This document shows, piece by piece, positions 34,537 to 46,770 of a DNA stretch of 64,000 nt (position 1 is its first letter; each line of letters starts with the position of its first letter). The DNA lies in assembly GCA_003290165.1 (NCBI GenBank), contig QNQO01000199.1, forward strand, positions 930,001 through 994,000, in the 5' to 3' direction. Made by a program: the position numbers and the translations under genes. The notes below the pieces were generated by a model. That model saw only the letters and a program-made list of their open reading frames with translations. It ran no database searches and was not told where the DNA came from. Source of the stretch: Berberis thunbergii (lineage: Eukaryota; Streptophyta; Magnoliopsida; Ranunculales; Berberidaceae).

Positions 34537-37500
34537 GTTTCACAATTAGTTGGGATGGCAACAAAGCAAATGAGGCATATTTGGCTATATTCGTACCTCG
34601 CCAGTATAAAATTGGCTCCCATGTCCCCATGCCCGCCCTGATCATCAATTCCCTATAAAGAAGAACATCTAAGAAGAAGGCCAAATTTTGGTGGTCTCCA
34701 AGATGTTGAAAAAATAATAATAAAAAAACACATATTTGAGAAGAAATGAGAATTTTTTTTTACATTTTTTTTTCAGAAAAACAAACTAGCTATTGATATA
34801 TTATGTAAAAGTAATGGGCAATATACATGGACAAAAAAATCCTTCTCCGCGAACTATACATCAGGATGGATTAGAGACAAGTAAATTTTCTCAATTGATT
34901 TTCGTTTTTTGAGTTAATTTTGGTTTCTTGATTTTAAGAAAAATTTCGAGAAATATTTCGGTGTGTAAAAAAAAAGTAAAATTTTTTAGATACATAAAAT
35001 ATATATCTCATGAAACAAGGTGTGAAACACACAGTTTCATGAAACAACCTGGTTGGATTCAAACTCCTTTCCGTCTTCCATCCTACTAATGGTATGATGA
35101 ATTGCGTCATTATTGGAGTTTAGTTGTTTTGGCTCCGCCACTACAATGAGTACTCCACTTTATGCATATATATAGGAGGATATCAGTCTTGCGAAAATCA
35201 CCTTAAACAGTTCCAGTTCTAGGAACCATTTATAGATGAGAAGTTTTGATCTATGCAACAAGGAGAAGCAATATTGACAAACAAGTGAATATGGCCATGT
35301 GCAAGCAAGTAATTTAACAATGGTGAATCAACCATGATCTAGAGAAACCAATTAAAAGTAACTGTACTCTTTCTTAAACGTATTCTCTTCTCATTGAAAT
35401 ATATGTTATGCAATGAGAACTATGATACCTATGAATGAAATTAAAGTGCTGAAACAACTGACAAATTGGTCAGTAAACTTCAGAGTAAGTTTTATACAGT
35501 TCACAAGCAAAACATGCACCAAATATCATCTACGTTTGGCACTATAATTGCCAAACATTTGTTTTTTCCTTGCCCTTACATCTGTTGCATTAACTTTTAT
35601 TGAATTTCTCTCAATTTATGTTATGCTTTTTCCCATAACTGTACCCAATGTACAACCTAAACTTCTTCAAGCTCTCCATGACAACTTAAAAAAATATATA
35701 AACTAAATACAAGTTTGTATGTGTAAAATCGAAGAAAGATAATCAGTTTTTGAAGAAGATGTTCACATAAGAAATGTGGTGCTCTCTTGGAGATTTTGGA
35801 TGCTTGGCGTACACTTTGCCCGCATTCTATTTGAAAATTCAGTCATGATTGAAGTTGGGGTGCCAATTTGGAACCAACACTGAGTCGGGTTCCAGAGTAC
35901 AAATCTAACAAACTGTATCCTTGCATTGAATTTATAAATTGGAACACAAGACGTTGTAGCAAAATGTGTACATAAGACCAATTTCAGAACCCCTTTCTCT
36001 CTCTTTGTTTTCTGCAATGCCAACGACTCTATTCCGCCATTTTCTCTCTTCTGTTCCTTTTCTTCATTTACTGTGATGCTTGCAACTGCCTCACTTCCTA
36101 CTTTCTTTCTCCCGTTCCTCTTTTGCTTGATTTAGTTATTTTTCCCACCATCACCAATTCGCCATTAGCCACTAGCAACCTCAACCTCTCTTGTTCGCTT
36201 CGAGAAAGAAGGTTTTTAAAAATTTCACGAGATTAATTTGTATCTCGAGGTCTAGTTTGTATTTTATTCATAAGATTTTTTCTGTAGATACATGAAATTT
36301 GATACATTATTTTTTTCAAGATACATGTTTGTATCTCGAGGTTCATCTGTGGGTTATTATTGGATGATGGGTAATTTGGTAATCAACGTGAGCCTTTTGA
36401 TCGTCAATGCACATTAAATGCTAGTCTGAGGGGAGACTACAATAGTGATTAACGGTGAGGTAACCTCTAATAAGCTATTTATGATATGTGGCAAATTGCA
36501 AATAACCCAATTTTTTTGTCCACATCTAATTTTATATTTGAAATTAATTTTTGCGCCTTAAATTTATATACCAATTTGATTTGTTCCCTTATTTATCTTT
36601 TGTAGTCCTACAAAGTAACTTGTTGGATTCATTTTCTTCGCCATAGATTAGATAGAGTTTTGTTTAGCAATTGGTGTTTTGTATAATTATTTATGTATTG
36701 TTCAAATTAATTTTTTTTGCTAAAAGAATTAATTATTATATTATCATTAATTAACCATGACTCATCACTCCCTCCCCTTCAACAAAAATCGTAGCTTTGT
36801 TACTGGATTCGACCTAGTTTATATAGAAAACCAAAAGATCTGAAGAAAAATAAGAATGAAGGAGAAGAAGTGACAAACCTGGAAACAACAACAACAAGAA
36901 ACTCATCGCAACTACAACAAATCTGATTGCAGAACTAATCTGATGCAGGAGGATCCGAGTCAGATGATGTTGAGCTGTCAGATAGCATGTTATTGGCGCT
37001 GAGATACCTTGAGTTGGCATATCAGCGCAAAGATGGTAGGAAATCATGATCTTTTCCTAATTGGGGCAGTTTTAGGTGCGTTTCAATTTTTTGCCATAAC
37101 TTTGGCTACAAGTATCAAAATCGCGCATATGGCAGAAGCTTTTTTCGGTGTGCACTACGTGGTCACCGAGCTACGCATCTTTTCGATGCCAAAATCCACT
37201 GTTTCTCCTTCCGAATCCACAATTTTAGTAATTTTTTCCTTTAGTGATTCGGAGACCGATTTGGGCCAGATTTTTGGCAGATTATTTCTTTTATTACGCA
37301 TTTTTTTAGCATGATTATTGGGATTTTGCTATTTTTGGTAAAATTCTAATAATAACGAATTTTAGCTATAAAGCCCGACTTGTGGGCTGACTTTAGAGAT
37401 ACTTTTGATTTGAATAATTTTAATTGAACATCAGATGTGTTTCTCTGTGTTTTGGGCAAATTTTTTGTGTATTTTCCTTGTGAATTGTATGTTGAAACTA

Positions 37501-37980
37501 GTTTGCAGAGTAATCGCTATTCTGTCAGGCGTCATAATCGCAGCACCTCGCAACAGATCTGAACACAAACAACTTCTCTCTTCTTGCCTTTTCCACTTCT
37601 CTCTTCTTGTGTTTTCCTATTCTTTGCTTAGGTTTGGGACGTGGAAGTGATGGAGGGCCTCCATGAACTAAGTTTTGTGCGAGGGGAGGGATTGTTTTTG
37701 GGGTTTCGCCGGTGCGAAAAAAATGGGCGATATATAGGAACTTCTCATGACTTGTTCAGAAGGTGTGCTCTAAAAGTATGTCATAATTTTTCAAAAATTA
37801 CTATATAACGATTTGGTTTTCGACGTGTGTTTTATGTATGCCATCGAAACAACTTAAAAGAACATGCATATTAAGCAAGTCCTCTAAACCCCTATTTGTT
37901 GTAATGTCAAAGTTGGCAGTATACTTATGTCTGAGAATCTTGAGTTTTCCATTTGTGATTGAGTGTTTTTGAAAGTTTCA
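34537..37980. other. Long intergenic stretch, no gene recognised
   Basis: AT-rich, with many T and A tracts. TTGTATCTCGAGGTCTAG-like phrases recur at about 36,238 and 36,331. At 37,010-37,310 a more complex segment (GTGCACTACGTGGTCACCGAGC) with a 101-codon frame resembles retrotransposon leader DNA in feel but matches no domain. It probably includes decayed elements. Confidence 0.4.
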
Positions 37981-37984
37981 TCAA

Positions 37985-38275
37985 TGCGAGGAGTTTTTCA
38001 ATTCAAAAGTCGCGAGAAACTCGCTCCAAGATATGTTGGCCCTTATGAAGTTATAGAGAGAGGGCCTAGTGGTCTATATATTTTCTCTTCCACCTAGTAA
38101 ATAGGCCATTCACAATGTACATCATGTGTGGATGTTGCGGAAGAGTTTGGCAGATCTGGCTTCATTGGTACACCATTTCGTAAGTGAAGGTAACTACGGT
38201 TTTGTATTTATCCGATGAAACCCATAGCTATCTTGGATAGTGAGGTTCGATAATTGTGGCGGAGGGCAGTAAAGT
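37985..38275 (+). pseudogene. Chromovirus-type integrase C-terminal fragment
   Basis: The plus-strand reading KLAPRYVGPYEVIERGPSGL, followed after a frame break by AIHNVHHVWMLRKSL, is the conserved C-terminal integrase block of plant chromoviruses (usually PR..GP.EI..R.G...Y and VHNVFHVSMLRK). Only this piece of the element remains. Confidence 0.75.
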
Positions 38276-38282
38276 TACGTCA

Positions 38283-38418
38283 CGTCCCAATTATCGAGAA
38301 AATGAAATCATTATATCCACGTAGGATTATCTGTTTACCCCAAATTCAGGATATGAAATCCATTCACTAAAAGAACAGTTGGCATCCATGAGAAATAATC
38401 AAATGCACGATTTACCAT
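38283..38418. repeat. LTR fragment related to 53,733-53,880
   Basis: About 130 bases align on the same strand with the LTR edge at 53,733: GTGAAATCCTTATATC / ATGAAATCATTATATC, TTGGCAT, AATCAAATGCAC.ATTTACCAT. It is cut by the 5' LTR of copy c. Confidence 0.65.
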
Positions 38419-39104
38419 TGATGATATATCAAACCGTCCTCTTTTACAACACCGTACACGTGTCATAATAATTTCAACAACAGAACGAAGCAGACCCGAT
38501 TGAATGCTCAATCCTACAAGGCCCAAACAGCAGTAAGCCTATCATTGGCAGAATCCAGACAATGGGGTCCAAGTTGCAATGAGCCAGTAAACCCACACTT
38601 GACGCGATCAGGCACAATACTCGTAAGACCTCTAAGGCAAAAATCTGAGAGATTTACCTAAGATAGGCATGCTAGCAACACATTGGATCCGACTACGAAA
38701 CAGATATTAGAGAATAAGTCGGGCAAGGAAACTTGCTTGCATGAAAAACACTTAGAAAGGGAAACCTCTCCCACAGATCTAGGAGCATGAGTCATGTAAG
38801 GAAAACTATCCCACATGGACAGCTCTCAATCAGAAAAGGATCTCCACAACAAGATCATTTTCCCTAAACTACGACACCAAATGCCTAGCCAAATGAGGAC
38901 TCCTTCACTATAAAAGGGAGATAAGGTCAATGAACTAGAGGTATGCAATATAACCCACTTTACAGTTTTAAGCCTCTCCTAAGCCTTATCTAACTTAAGC
39001 ATCGGAGTGTCATCAACCACCACACGGTGGTCCTTGGCTCATGTTTGCAACCTATGCAGGTTTAGGTAAGCAACGAGGAAGAAGAGCATAAATCGACTAC
39101 ATCA
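38419..39104 (+). repeat. 5' LTR of Tat copy c
   Basis: It begins TGATGATATATCAAACCGTC and ends GACTACATCA. It holds GTACACGTGTCAT about 40 bases in, a TATA-like CACTATAAAAGG at about 38,907, and the subfamily block TTAAGCATCGGAGTGTCATC near its end. Confidence 0.85.
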
Positions 39105-39105
39105 G

Positions 39106-39123
39106 TTTGGCGCCGTCTGTGGA
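39106..39123 (+). other. Primer binding site of Tat copy c
   Basis: TTTGGCGCCGTCTGTGG directly follows the LTR. This is the intact Tat-type form and the reference for the decayed sites of copies e and f. Confidence 0.8.
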
Positions 39124-39179
39124 GAATGACAGAGTTCCTCGAAAAACTGTAATTCCACATTTTTTAGAGAATCAACGAA

Positions 39180-40690
39180 ATGGTAACAGTAGGGTCTCGC
39201 AACAATGGAGATGTTGTCGAGCCTTCGAATGCTCAAACCGGCAGACTACCGCCAGTTCCACCAGCAGCACGGGAAGAACCTCCACAGACCCTCATGCCGA
39301 TGCCGACCGCCACAGTCCCGAGGGTGGACCTACTCTAAACACAGATGCAGCAGATCGCAGAATAGTTAGAGGCTCTCAAACAACGGAATCCTCCACCTGC
39401 AGAGGGAGACCGTGAGCAACGAAGGGCTAGTTCAAAAAGTTCAAGAGAGCATGTTCAAGAGAGTCGTGTAGCCCTAACAACTTTTTAATGGACAAGAGGC
39501 GGAGGCACGACCAATAGAGATCCAAAGCAACCAGGCACGTCTCGCACAACCCCCTCCGCAAAGGGGGGACACACCCAGACATGTTGTCTAATCTCATGGT
39601 GCCTTCATTCATGGATCATATCATGGACGAACCGCTGCCCAATAAATATACCCCACAAAAGTTGGAGTTTTACAATGAGACAATAAACCCGACCGATTAC
39701 TTGTGCCACTTCCTGCATGTTATAATGCTCAAAAAAGGGTCAGATGCAATAATGTGTCGATCATTCCCCACAAGCCTGAAGACGTCAGCACTGACGTGGT
39801 TCCATAGCCTTCCTCTGAAATCCATTGATTCATTCTGGATGTTGGCATTGGTGTTTCTTACACATTTCGTGGTTAGCCAACGGCTCAAGAGGGGCCCATA
39901 TTATTTGCTGACCCTAAAGCAAAAAATAGAACTAGACGTTGAGGGAGTACATCACTGATTTTAATGGTAAGCTGACCCTCATCAATGGCTATAGTGATAA
40001 CACAACCGTTATGACTTTCACTACGGGTCTGAGAATAGGCAAGTTATATGACTTCCTCACCCTGAACCCCCAACCAATATGACAGACTTGCTAAGAGATG
40101 CCGAAAGATACATCACTTTGGACGAAATGTTGTCCGCCAAGAGAGAGGTTGAGTCAGAGAAAAAACTCACTGTCCCAAAGGATAGGAAAGATGGGAAGAA
40201 GAAAGGACGATGACATTAACAAAACGAAGAGTACAGATGGCAAGACCGACTTGGGTCGCCCCAGGCAGAACAAGGCCTCGAATTACGACGGGTCCAGGTT
40301 CGTCACCCCTCTCAACACCAATATATCTGACATCCTTGATTCTATCAATGATTGGGAAGAGTTGAAGCGTCCGCATAAGCAGCGAGGAGACACTACTAGG
40401 TGCAACAACAAAAAATATTGCGCCTACCACAAGGAGAGCGAACATGATACTGAGGATTGCAGAAACCTCAGAGGAGAAGTCAAATAATGGATAAGGAAAG
40501 GCAAACTCAAGGAATTACTAGGCATGGACAGGAGGCAGGGTCGAGCAAAGGAAAGAGCTAACATTTTCAAAAAGATCGAAAAGGAAGCTCCTGACATCAT
40601 TTACGTCATCATCGTGGTCGGTCCTGAGAGAGAAATCAAACAGGTCCCTCAAGAGGACACTGACCAAGATGTGGACACCATCTCAGTTTG
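39180..40690 (+). pseudogene. Gag relic of Tat copy c
   Basis: The frame from 39,180 starts MVTVGSRNNGDVVEPSNAQT, Pro-rich, then stops. An open piece at 39,581-39,958 has the gag core (KYTPQKLEFYNETINPTDYL, then SFPTSLKTSALTWFHSLP). It continues, frameshifted, with YSDNTTVMTFTTGL and ends at 40,098-40,487 with the zinc-finger-like YCAYHKESEHDTEDCRNLRG. The product would coat the element RNA. Several frameshifts show decay. Confidence 0.8.
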
Positions 40691-40772
40691 AGGACCAACA
40701 AGTACAGCATGCACGAGTTCACAACCTAATCCCATCGCAGACGTTTATGGAGAGAGATCTCCAATGACACCT

Positions 40773-42517
40773 TGATTAGGGCATAATTAGGCTATTTTTA
40801 GTACCATATTTCTATATATATTTTTAGCTATTACTTGTTAATTATGGTACAAATTGCTATTTTCATGTTTGTGTAGGTTTCCAATTACAAGATTTTAAAA
40901 TAGAAGCAAATTGGCAATTTAGAAATACTAGTTGCACAAGGAAACTACACAAACAAGGAAACTGAGAAGAAAATAATTATAAAAGGGATAATACCTGCCC
41001 TGAAACAAGGACACTTGCAACCACAACAAGCCGTCACCCATCCATCTAGTAATAGCATTCCCATCCATAGCCCTAACCTATCATCGCATCAGTCTCTAAA
41101 CCGTCTTCCTCTTCTCCTTCACAAAATCCACAACCCAACCCCCATCTCTGTCTCAAATCCTCATCCATGCTTGCAACCACAACAAGCCGTCACCCATTAT
41201 CCATCCATCCAGCATTAGCCTTCATCCATTCACAATCTCCACAACAAGTCCTAACCCATCATCGCAACAGTCCCTTCCTCTTCTCCTTCACAACACCTAG
41301 ATACAACCTTTCATCCATCATCAATCCTAAACCTAATCGAACCCCATTTTCACAGACCCCTCTTCCTCGCAACAGTCCACCAGCAACTACAACCATCATC
41401 GACAAACCCACTTCACCGTCTTCATCTCTCTTTCCCGCTGACTGAATCCTGATTCCCTGATCACCACCACCCGTGAATAACCACTCAATCCACTGCCTTC
41501 CTTTTCCCTCGCAACCTCTTCTCACCAGAGCAAAAATCGTGAAAGCATATCGAAGAAGGAGAGGTCGTGAAGTAGAACGAAGAATGAGAGATTGTGAAGA
41601 GGAGAAACTTATTTCTCTTCCTCTCTACTATCCGCACCCAGCATTCCTCTCTCTACCACTACGGATCACGCGACAATGTTTTGTTTCATTTCTTAACTCT
41701 TTCTCTTATTTTAGTTTGATATTAATTATGTATTGTTATTCGAACATAATTAATATGTCTAGCTAAACTCCTCTTAGTTAGGAGTGGATTCGAAGCCCCG
41801 AACATGTGCTTTATAAATTAATTAAATTTAATCTTCCTTGCTATTAGTGATTGTGTTTTGCTCAACTGCTTTATAGAGAATTTTTCTTTGTATGTTTGTT
41901 AAGGTGGCAAATTTAGTAAGCATGCTAGGATCTGGGGCTAGAGTATAGGAGAGTTTCACCTAATTATTATAATCTTGTACTCACAAGTAGTAAATACCAA
42001 GAAACGTTGATAAAGTTAAATAAAAACCTAGGTAAGAACAAGATGTTGATCATACTTGTAATTGCCTAGTCAGTGTTCATATTTTCCACAAAACTTAATG
42101 ATCTTAGATTGTTATTTAACTTGTGGTTCTTGTTTAGATAGCATGATAAGAATAGTTTGAAAGCGACGCTTATTTTAATGAAAATAATAAGATTAATGCA
42201 GTGCGGTCACGGTTAATCTTGAGCATTGTCTCTCACGAGTTAGCAAGTGATTATTGAAGATTGATTTATAAGCATATGTTTGGTGTGTGGAGCTAAACCC
42301 TTAGCTAATTTCTCATCTTTGCCATCCCTTTAATTTTATTATCTTTATAGTAATTTTCGTAGTTATTTTCATAATTTAATTTAGAAAATCCAATCATTTA
42401 TTATTTACTTAATTAGGTTGTTAGTTGTCTTTTAGTTATTCTTAATGTTAATTGGAAAATCTCTAATCCCCGGTCCAGAACGATCCCTACTTATTTTATA
42501 CTATAATCACAAAGCAG
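40773..42517 (+). repeat. 5' LTR of the nested Athila-derived element
   Basis: It starts TGATTAGGGCATAATTAGGC and runs to about ATCACAAAGCAGG. It contains a Pro/His/Ser-coding-like stretch at about 41,010-41,450 with a duplicated CTTGCAACCACAACAAGCCG block about 160 bases apart. Confidence 0.8.
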
Positions 42518-42553
42518 GGTATTAATTTGTATGCTACTAAAATAGCGCATAAA

Positions 42554-42573
42554 TTTTTGGCGCCCTTGCCGGG
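42554..42573 (+). other. Primer binding site of the nested element
   Basis: TTTTTGGCGCCCTTGCCGGG, the Athila-type site (usually TGGCGCCGTTGCCGGGGA) with one change. Confidence 0.75.
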
Positions 42574-42599
42574 GATTAGTAAAATTGTTAATTACTTAA

Positions 42600-44509
42600 T
42601 AGTTTTTTTATTAATTAAATTTTTATTTTTATTAATTTTTTTTATTTTTGTCAGGCTACACGACATTAAAAAAACGCTTCTTGGGAGGCAACCCAATCAA
42701 ATTTTCTTTTTTATCCCTTTATTTTCTTTTTGTTATTTTGCTTTTGTTTGTTAGTAGTTTGTTTTTCCGCTTTTAAATCTTTCATTACATGTGCTATAAT
42801 CTATTCACATTGAGGACAATGTTAGGTTTAAGTGTGGGGGGAACAAAACGTTTTTTATTTTTAAAAAAAAATGTCAGTCCCTTAAAAAATATATAAAAAA
42901 AATGTTGGTTTTTTTTTCTTTGTTGGTATTAGTGTCATAAAAATAAAATAATTTAAAAATATATATATATATATATATATATAGTTGTTTTGAGTCTTAG
43001 GATATACTTTCCAGTACAATGATCAGATTTTGTTTTTAATTGCATGACTTTAAGGTGATTTATAAGCATGAGTTAAGATATAATATATTCTTTGGTTAAT
43101 GCTTATTCATGGTAATCATATGCAAATTCACATGTAATCAACTTAGTAATTGGTACTCATAGCATGCTTAATTGAATTTAACTCATTATTACCCATATGT
43201 GAGTTTTGAGCCTATTGTTCCTTTGATTTTGAGAGTTTTTAGTTAGGTCATCTTTCTTTTCTTTTGTCAATAATAACTCGTTGCAGGATCCAAATTTGTT
43301 TGTTTTGGTTGCTACTTGGATTGTTTTCAAAATTAAGAATCAAACATTAGAATTTGTATTAATTTCGTTCAAAGCATCATATTGAATTGCATGACATGCT
43401 TGACATAATAAAGGCACCTAGTTTCCACTATTGCCAAATAAATTTGATCCATGATATATTTCCTTTAGGTTAACCCTGTTGTGCCTGTTATTAAGCCTTT
43501 TGTTTCATTACCCTAATTTTCTATCCCTAACCTAATCAAAAGAGTGGAACATGATTTGATTTGCAGAGATTTTATTGTGGTTCAAGGTATGTTGAAAAGC
43601 AAGTGTGGGGGAAGACCCTTGTGGTAGACAGTTCAAGAACAAAGAGTTGCCAAAAAAAAATTTCTTTGGTACAAAGTTACAGAAGGGACACAAGTCTTTA
43701 TTTATATTCATTCAGTTTTTTAGTACCATACAAATAGTCTAGTTCTTTTCATTCAGTAAATACAAAATAATGGTTGAAACTCTTCATTATTAGTGAACCA
43801 CCTCTTCATTTTCCCTCTTATGTCTTGAACCATATGATTCTTTGCTAATGTCTCTAATCTTATTGCATGCTTTCACCATTTCTTCAAGCCCTTTGAAATT
43901 TCATATCCGTTCTTTCTCTTCCCTTGACCCCTGGCCCCATTACAAACTGAATTAAGACCTTTTGATTGAGTGTGTCTTGCAATGTCACGATGTGGAGATT
44001 CAAATGAGGTATGAGCATATGGTGTCCCTTGTTCTGCATTCAAGTAGTAGCATTCCTACCATGAGATCATATATCTGGAAAAAAAAAAAAAAAAAAGGTC
44101 AGAAAATGTCTTTCTTTCGTGTTATATCATATGTGAGCTATTTGTTTCCCTTTTACATCAATCCTCTCACATATAACTAGAATAGGAAGAGTGATTTTAC
44201 CAAATAATCAGTGAAAAAGAAAAGAGTGCATCCAATGAGATTTTTGGGTTAATTCTTCTTGGCACGCGCTTGAGTTTTACAGTCACATGGATTGATTTAA
44301 TTGTGAATTTTTATATCATTGCTATGAACGTGTATTAATTTTCAAATGGTGTGGATTTAATCTTGTGTTTACAAATAATCTTAACATGTCATGATCCGTT
44401 GAAAATCTCTTAGACAAATGTAGAAAAGTATAGATTGAGTCATTTGAGCCTTTTATTTTTGTTTCTTGGATTTGCTCGAGAACTAGCAAACGATAAGTTT
44501 GGGGGAATT
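42600..44509 (+). other. Non-coding interior of the nested element
   Basis: AT-rich 3' untranslated-type sequence: the GGGAGGCAACCC motif at about 42,681, TTGAGGACAATG at about 42,812, an (AT)n tract at 42,959-42,982 and an A tract near 44,080. No domain of gag or pol is found on either strand. Confidence 0.65.
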
Positions 44510-46340
44510 TGATAGGGGCATAATTAGGCTATTTTAGTACCAAATTTCTATATATATTTTTAGCTATTATTTGTTAATTATGTACTAATTGCTATTTTCG
44601 TGTTTGTGTAGGTTTACAATTACAAGATTTTAAAATAGAAGCAAATTGGCAATTTAGAAATATTAGTTGCACAAAGAAACTACACAAACAAGGAAACCAC
44701 CAAAGAAGGAAACTGAGAAGAAAACAATTATAAAATGGACAATACCTGCCCTGAAACAAGGACGCTTGCAACGACAACAAGCCGTCACCCATCATCACCC
44801 ATCCATCCAGTAATAGCATCCCCATCCATAGCCCTAACCCATCATCACAGTAGTCCCTCAGCCGTCTTCCTCTTCTCCTTCACAAAATCCACAACACAAC
44901 CCCCATCTATGTCTCAGTTCCTCATCCACGCTTGCAACCACAACAAGCCGTCACCCATCATCCATCCATCCAGCAATAGCCTTTATCCATCCACAACTTC
45001 CATCGCCTATGCTAGCCAACAACCCTCACATTCACGGCCTCCCCAACAAGCCCTAACCCATCATCGCAACAATCCCTTAGCCGTTATCCTCTTCTCCTTC
45101 ACAACACCTAGATACAACCTTTCATCCATCATCAACCCTAAACCCAATCGAACCCCATTCTCACAGACCCCTCATCCTCGCAATAGTTCATCAGCAACTA
45201 CAACCATCATCGACAAACTCTCTTCACCGTCTTCATCTCTCTCTCCCCCTGAGTGAATCCTGACTCCCTGATCACCACCACCCATGAACAACCACTCAAT
45301 CCACTTCCTTTCTTCTCTCGCAACCTCTTCTCACCAGAGCACAGATCATGAAAGCAAATCGAAGAAGGAGAGATCGTGAAAAGGATAAACTTATTTATCT
45401 TCCTCTCTGCTATCTGCACCCAGCATTTCTCCCTTTACCACCACGGATCAGGCGACAATGTTTTGTTTCATCTCTTAACTCTTTCTCTTATTTTAGTTTG
45501 ATATTTAATTATGTATTGTTATTCGAACATAATTAATATGTCTAGCTGAACTCCTCTTACTTAGGGGTGGATTCGAATCCCCGAACATGTGCTTTATAAA
45601 TTAATTGAATTTAATCTTCCTTGCTATTAGTGATTGTGTTTTGCTTAACTATTTTATAGAGAATTTTTCTTTGTTGTTAAGGTGGCCACCTTAGTAAGCA
45701 TGCTAGGATCTGGGGCTAGAGCATAGGAGAGTTTCACCTAATTGTTATAATCTTCTACTCACAAGTAGTAAATACCAAGAAACGGTTGTAAGGTTAAGTA
45801 AAAACCTAGGTAAAAACAAGATGCTGATCATCCTTGTAATTGCCTAGTCAATATTCACATTTTTCACAAAACTTAATGATCTTAGTTGTTATTTAACTTG
45901 TGATTCCTGTTTAGATAACATGATAAGAATAGTTTGAAAGCGACGCTTAGTTTAATTCAATGAACTTGGGAAAATAATAAGATTAATGCAGTGCGGTCAC
46001 GGTTAATCTTGAGCATTGTCTCTCACGAGTTAGCAATTGATTATTGAAGATTGATTTATAAGCATATATTTGGTGTGTAGAGCTAAACCCTTAGCTAATT
46101 TCTCATCTTTGCCATCCCTTTAATTTTATTATCTTTATAGTAATTTTCGTAGTTATTTTCATAGTTTAATTTAGAAAATCCAATCCCCCATTATTTACTT
46201 AATTATGTTGTTAGTTGTCTTTTAATTTCGTGTTAATAAGCATAGTTTAATTATTTACTTAATTTCGTGTTAATTGGCAAGCCCTCTAATCCCCGGTCCA
46301 GAACGATCCCTACTTATTCTATACTACAATCACAAAGCAG
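44510..46340 (+). repeat. 3' LTR of the nested Athila-derived element
   Basis: It starts TGATAGGGGCATAATTAGGC after the polypurine tract and is colinear with the 5' LTR with few differences. A 173-codon frame at 44,735-45,256 (Pro, Ser, His, Thr-rich) is interrupted in the other LTR. Confidence 0.8.
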
Positions 46341-46770
46341 GTATCATTCCCGTCCTTATCACAATGTGGGAAGTAAAGAGAGCTTTGGTGAACACTGGAA
46401 GCTCACTAAATGTCTTGTTCCTCAGTGCATTCTACAACATGTAGCTACAAAACAAGGACCTAATGCATGCCAATCACCCTATGGTCGGATTCAGCGAAAA
46501 GAAATGCTTCCCCATCGGGAAGATCAATCTAATAGTGGTGGCAGGAAAGCCAAAACTATGACAGTAACTTGTCTAAGAGTTCATGGTAGTTGACGCCCCG
46601 TCCACCTACAACATCATTCTGGGAAGGCTCTGGCTACATCATATGGAAGCAATGGTATCCACCCTGCACCAATGCATAAAATATACAACCAACCATGCTC
46701 AAGGGACTATTCGAGGAGATCAGCTAGTAGCAAGAGACTGCAATCAGGCATCAAGCCTAGACAAATGAGT
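46341..46770 (+). pseudogene. Protease relic of Tat copy c
   Basis: It resumes right after the nest: IIPVLITMWEVKRALVNTGS (the catalytic Asp of D-T-G-S is Asn), then, in another frame, FMVVDAPSTYNIILGRLWLH, VSTLHQCIKYTT and TIRGDQLVARDC, all matching copy b. Inactive by both frameshift and active-site change. Confidence 0.8.

Larger units (their letters stand above)
40773..46340 (+). mobile_element. Athila-derived LTR element without coding region (LARD-like), nested
   Basis: Two long direct LTRs (40,773-42,517 and 44,510-46,340) flank a 2.0-kb interior. The interior begins with a TTTTTGGCGCCCTTGCCGGG primer site (42,554-42,573), goes straight to the Athila 3' motifs (ACGACATTAAA, CTTGGGAGGCAACCC; TTGAGGACAATG then AAGTGTGGGGG) and ends at the polypurine tract AAGTTTGGGGGAATT. 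Gag and pol are absent. It sits in the gag-protease region of copy c. Exact LTR 3' ends and target duplication could not be fixed. Confidence 0.8.

Noticed and set aside
34199..34684. Open frames of 76-112 codons on both strands
   Set aside because: The plus and minus readings share the same words because the DNA is an inverted repeat (Tourist-like MITE).
46267..46593. A 108-codon frame spanning the nested LTR end and protease
   Set aside because: It crosses the junction between two elements and only reads the protease region out of frame.
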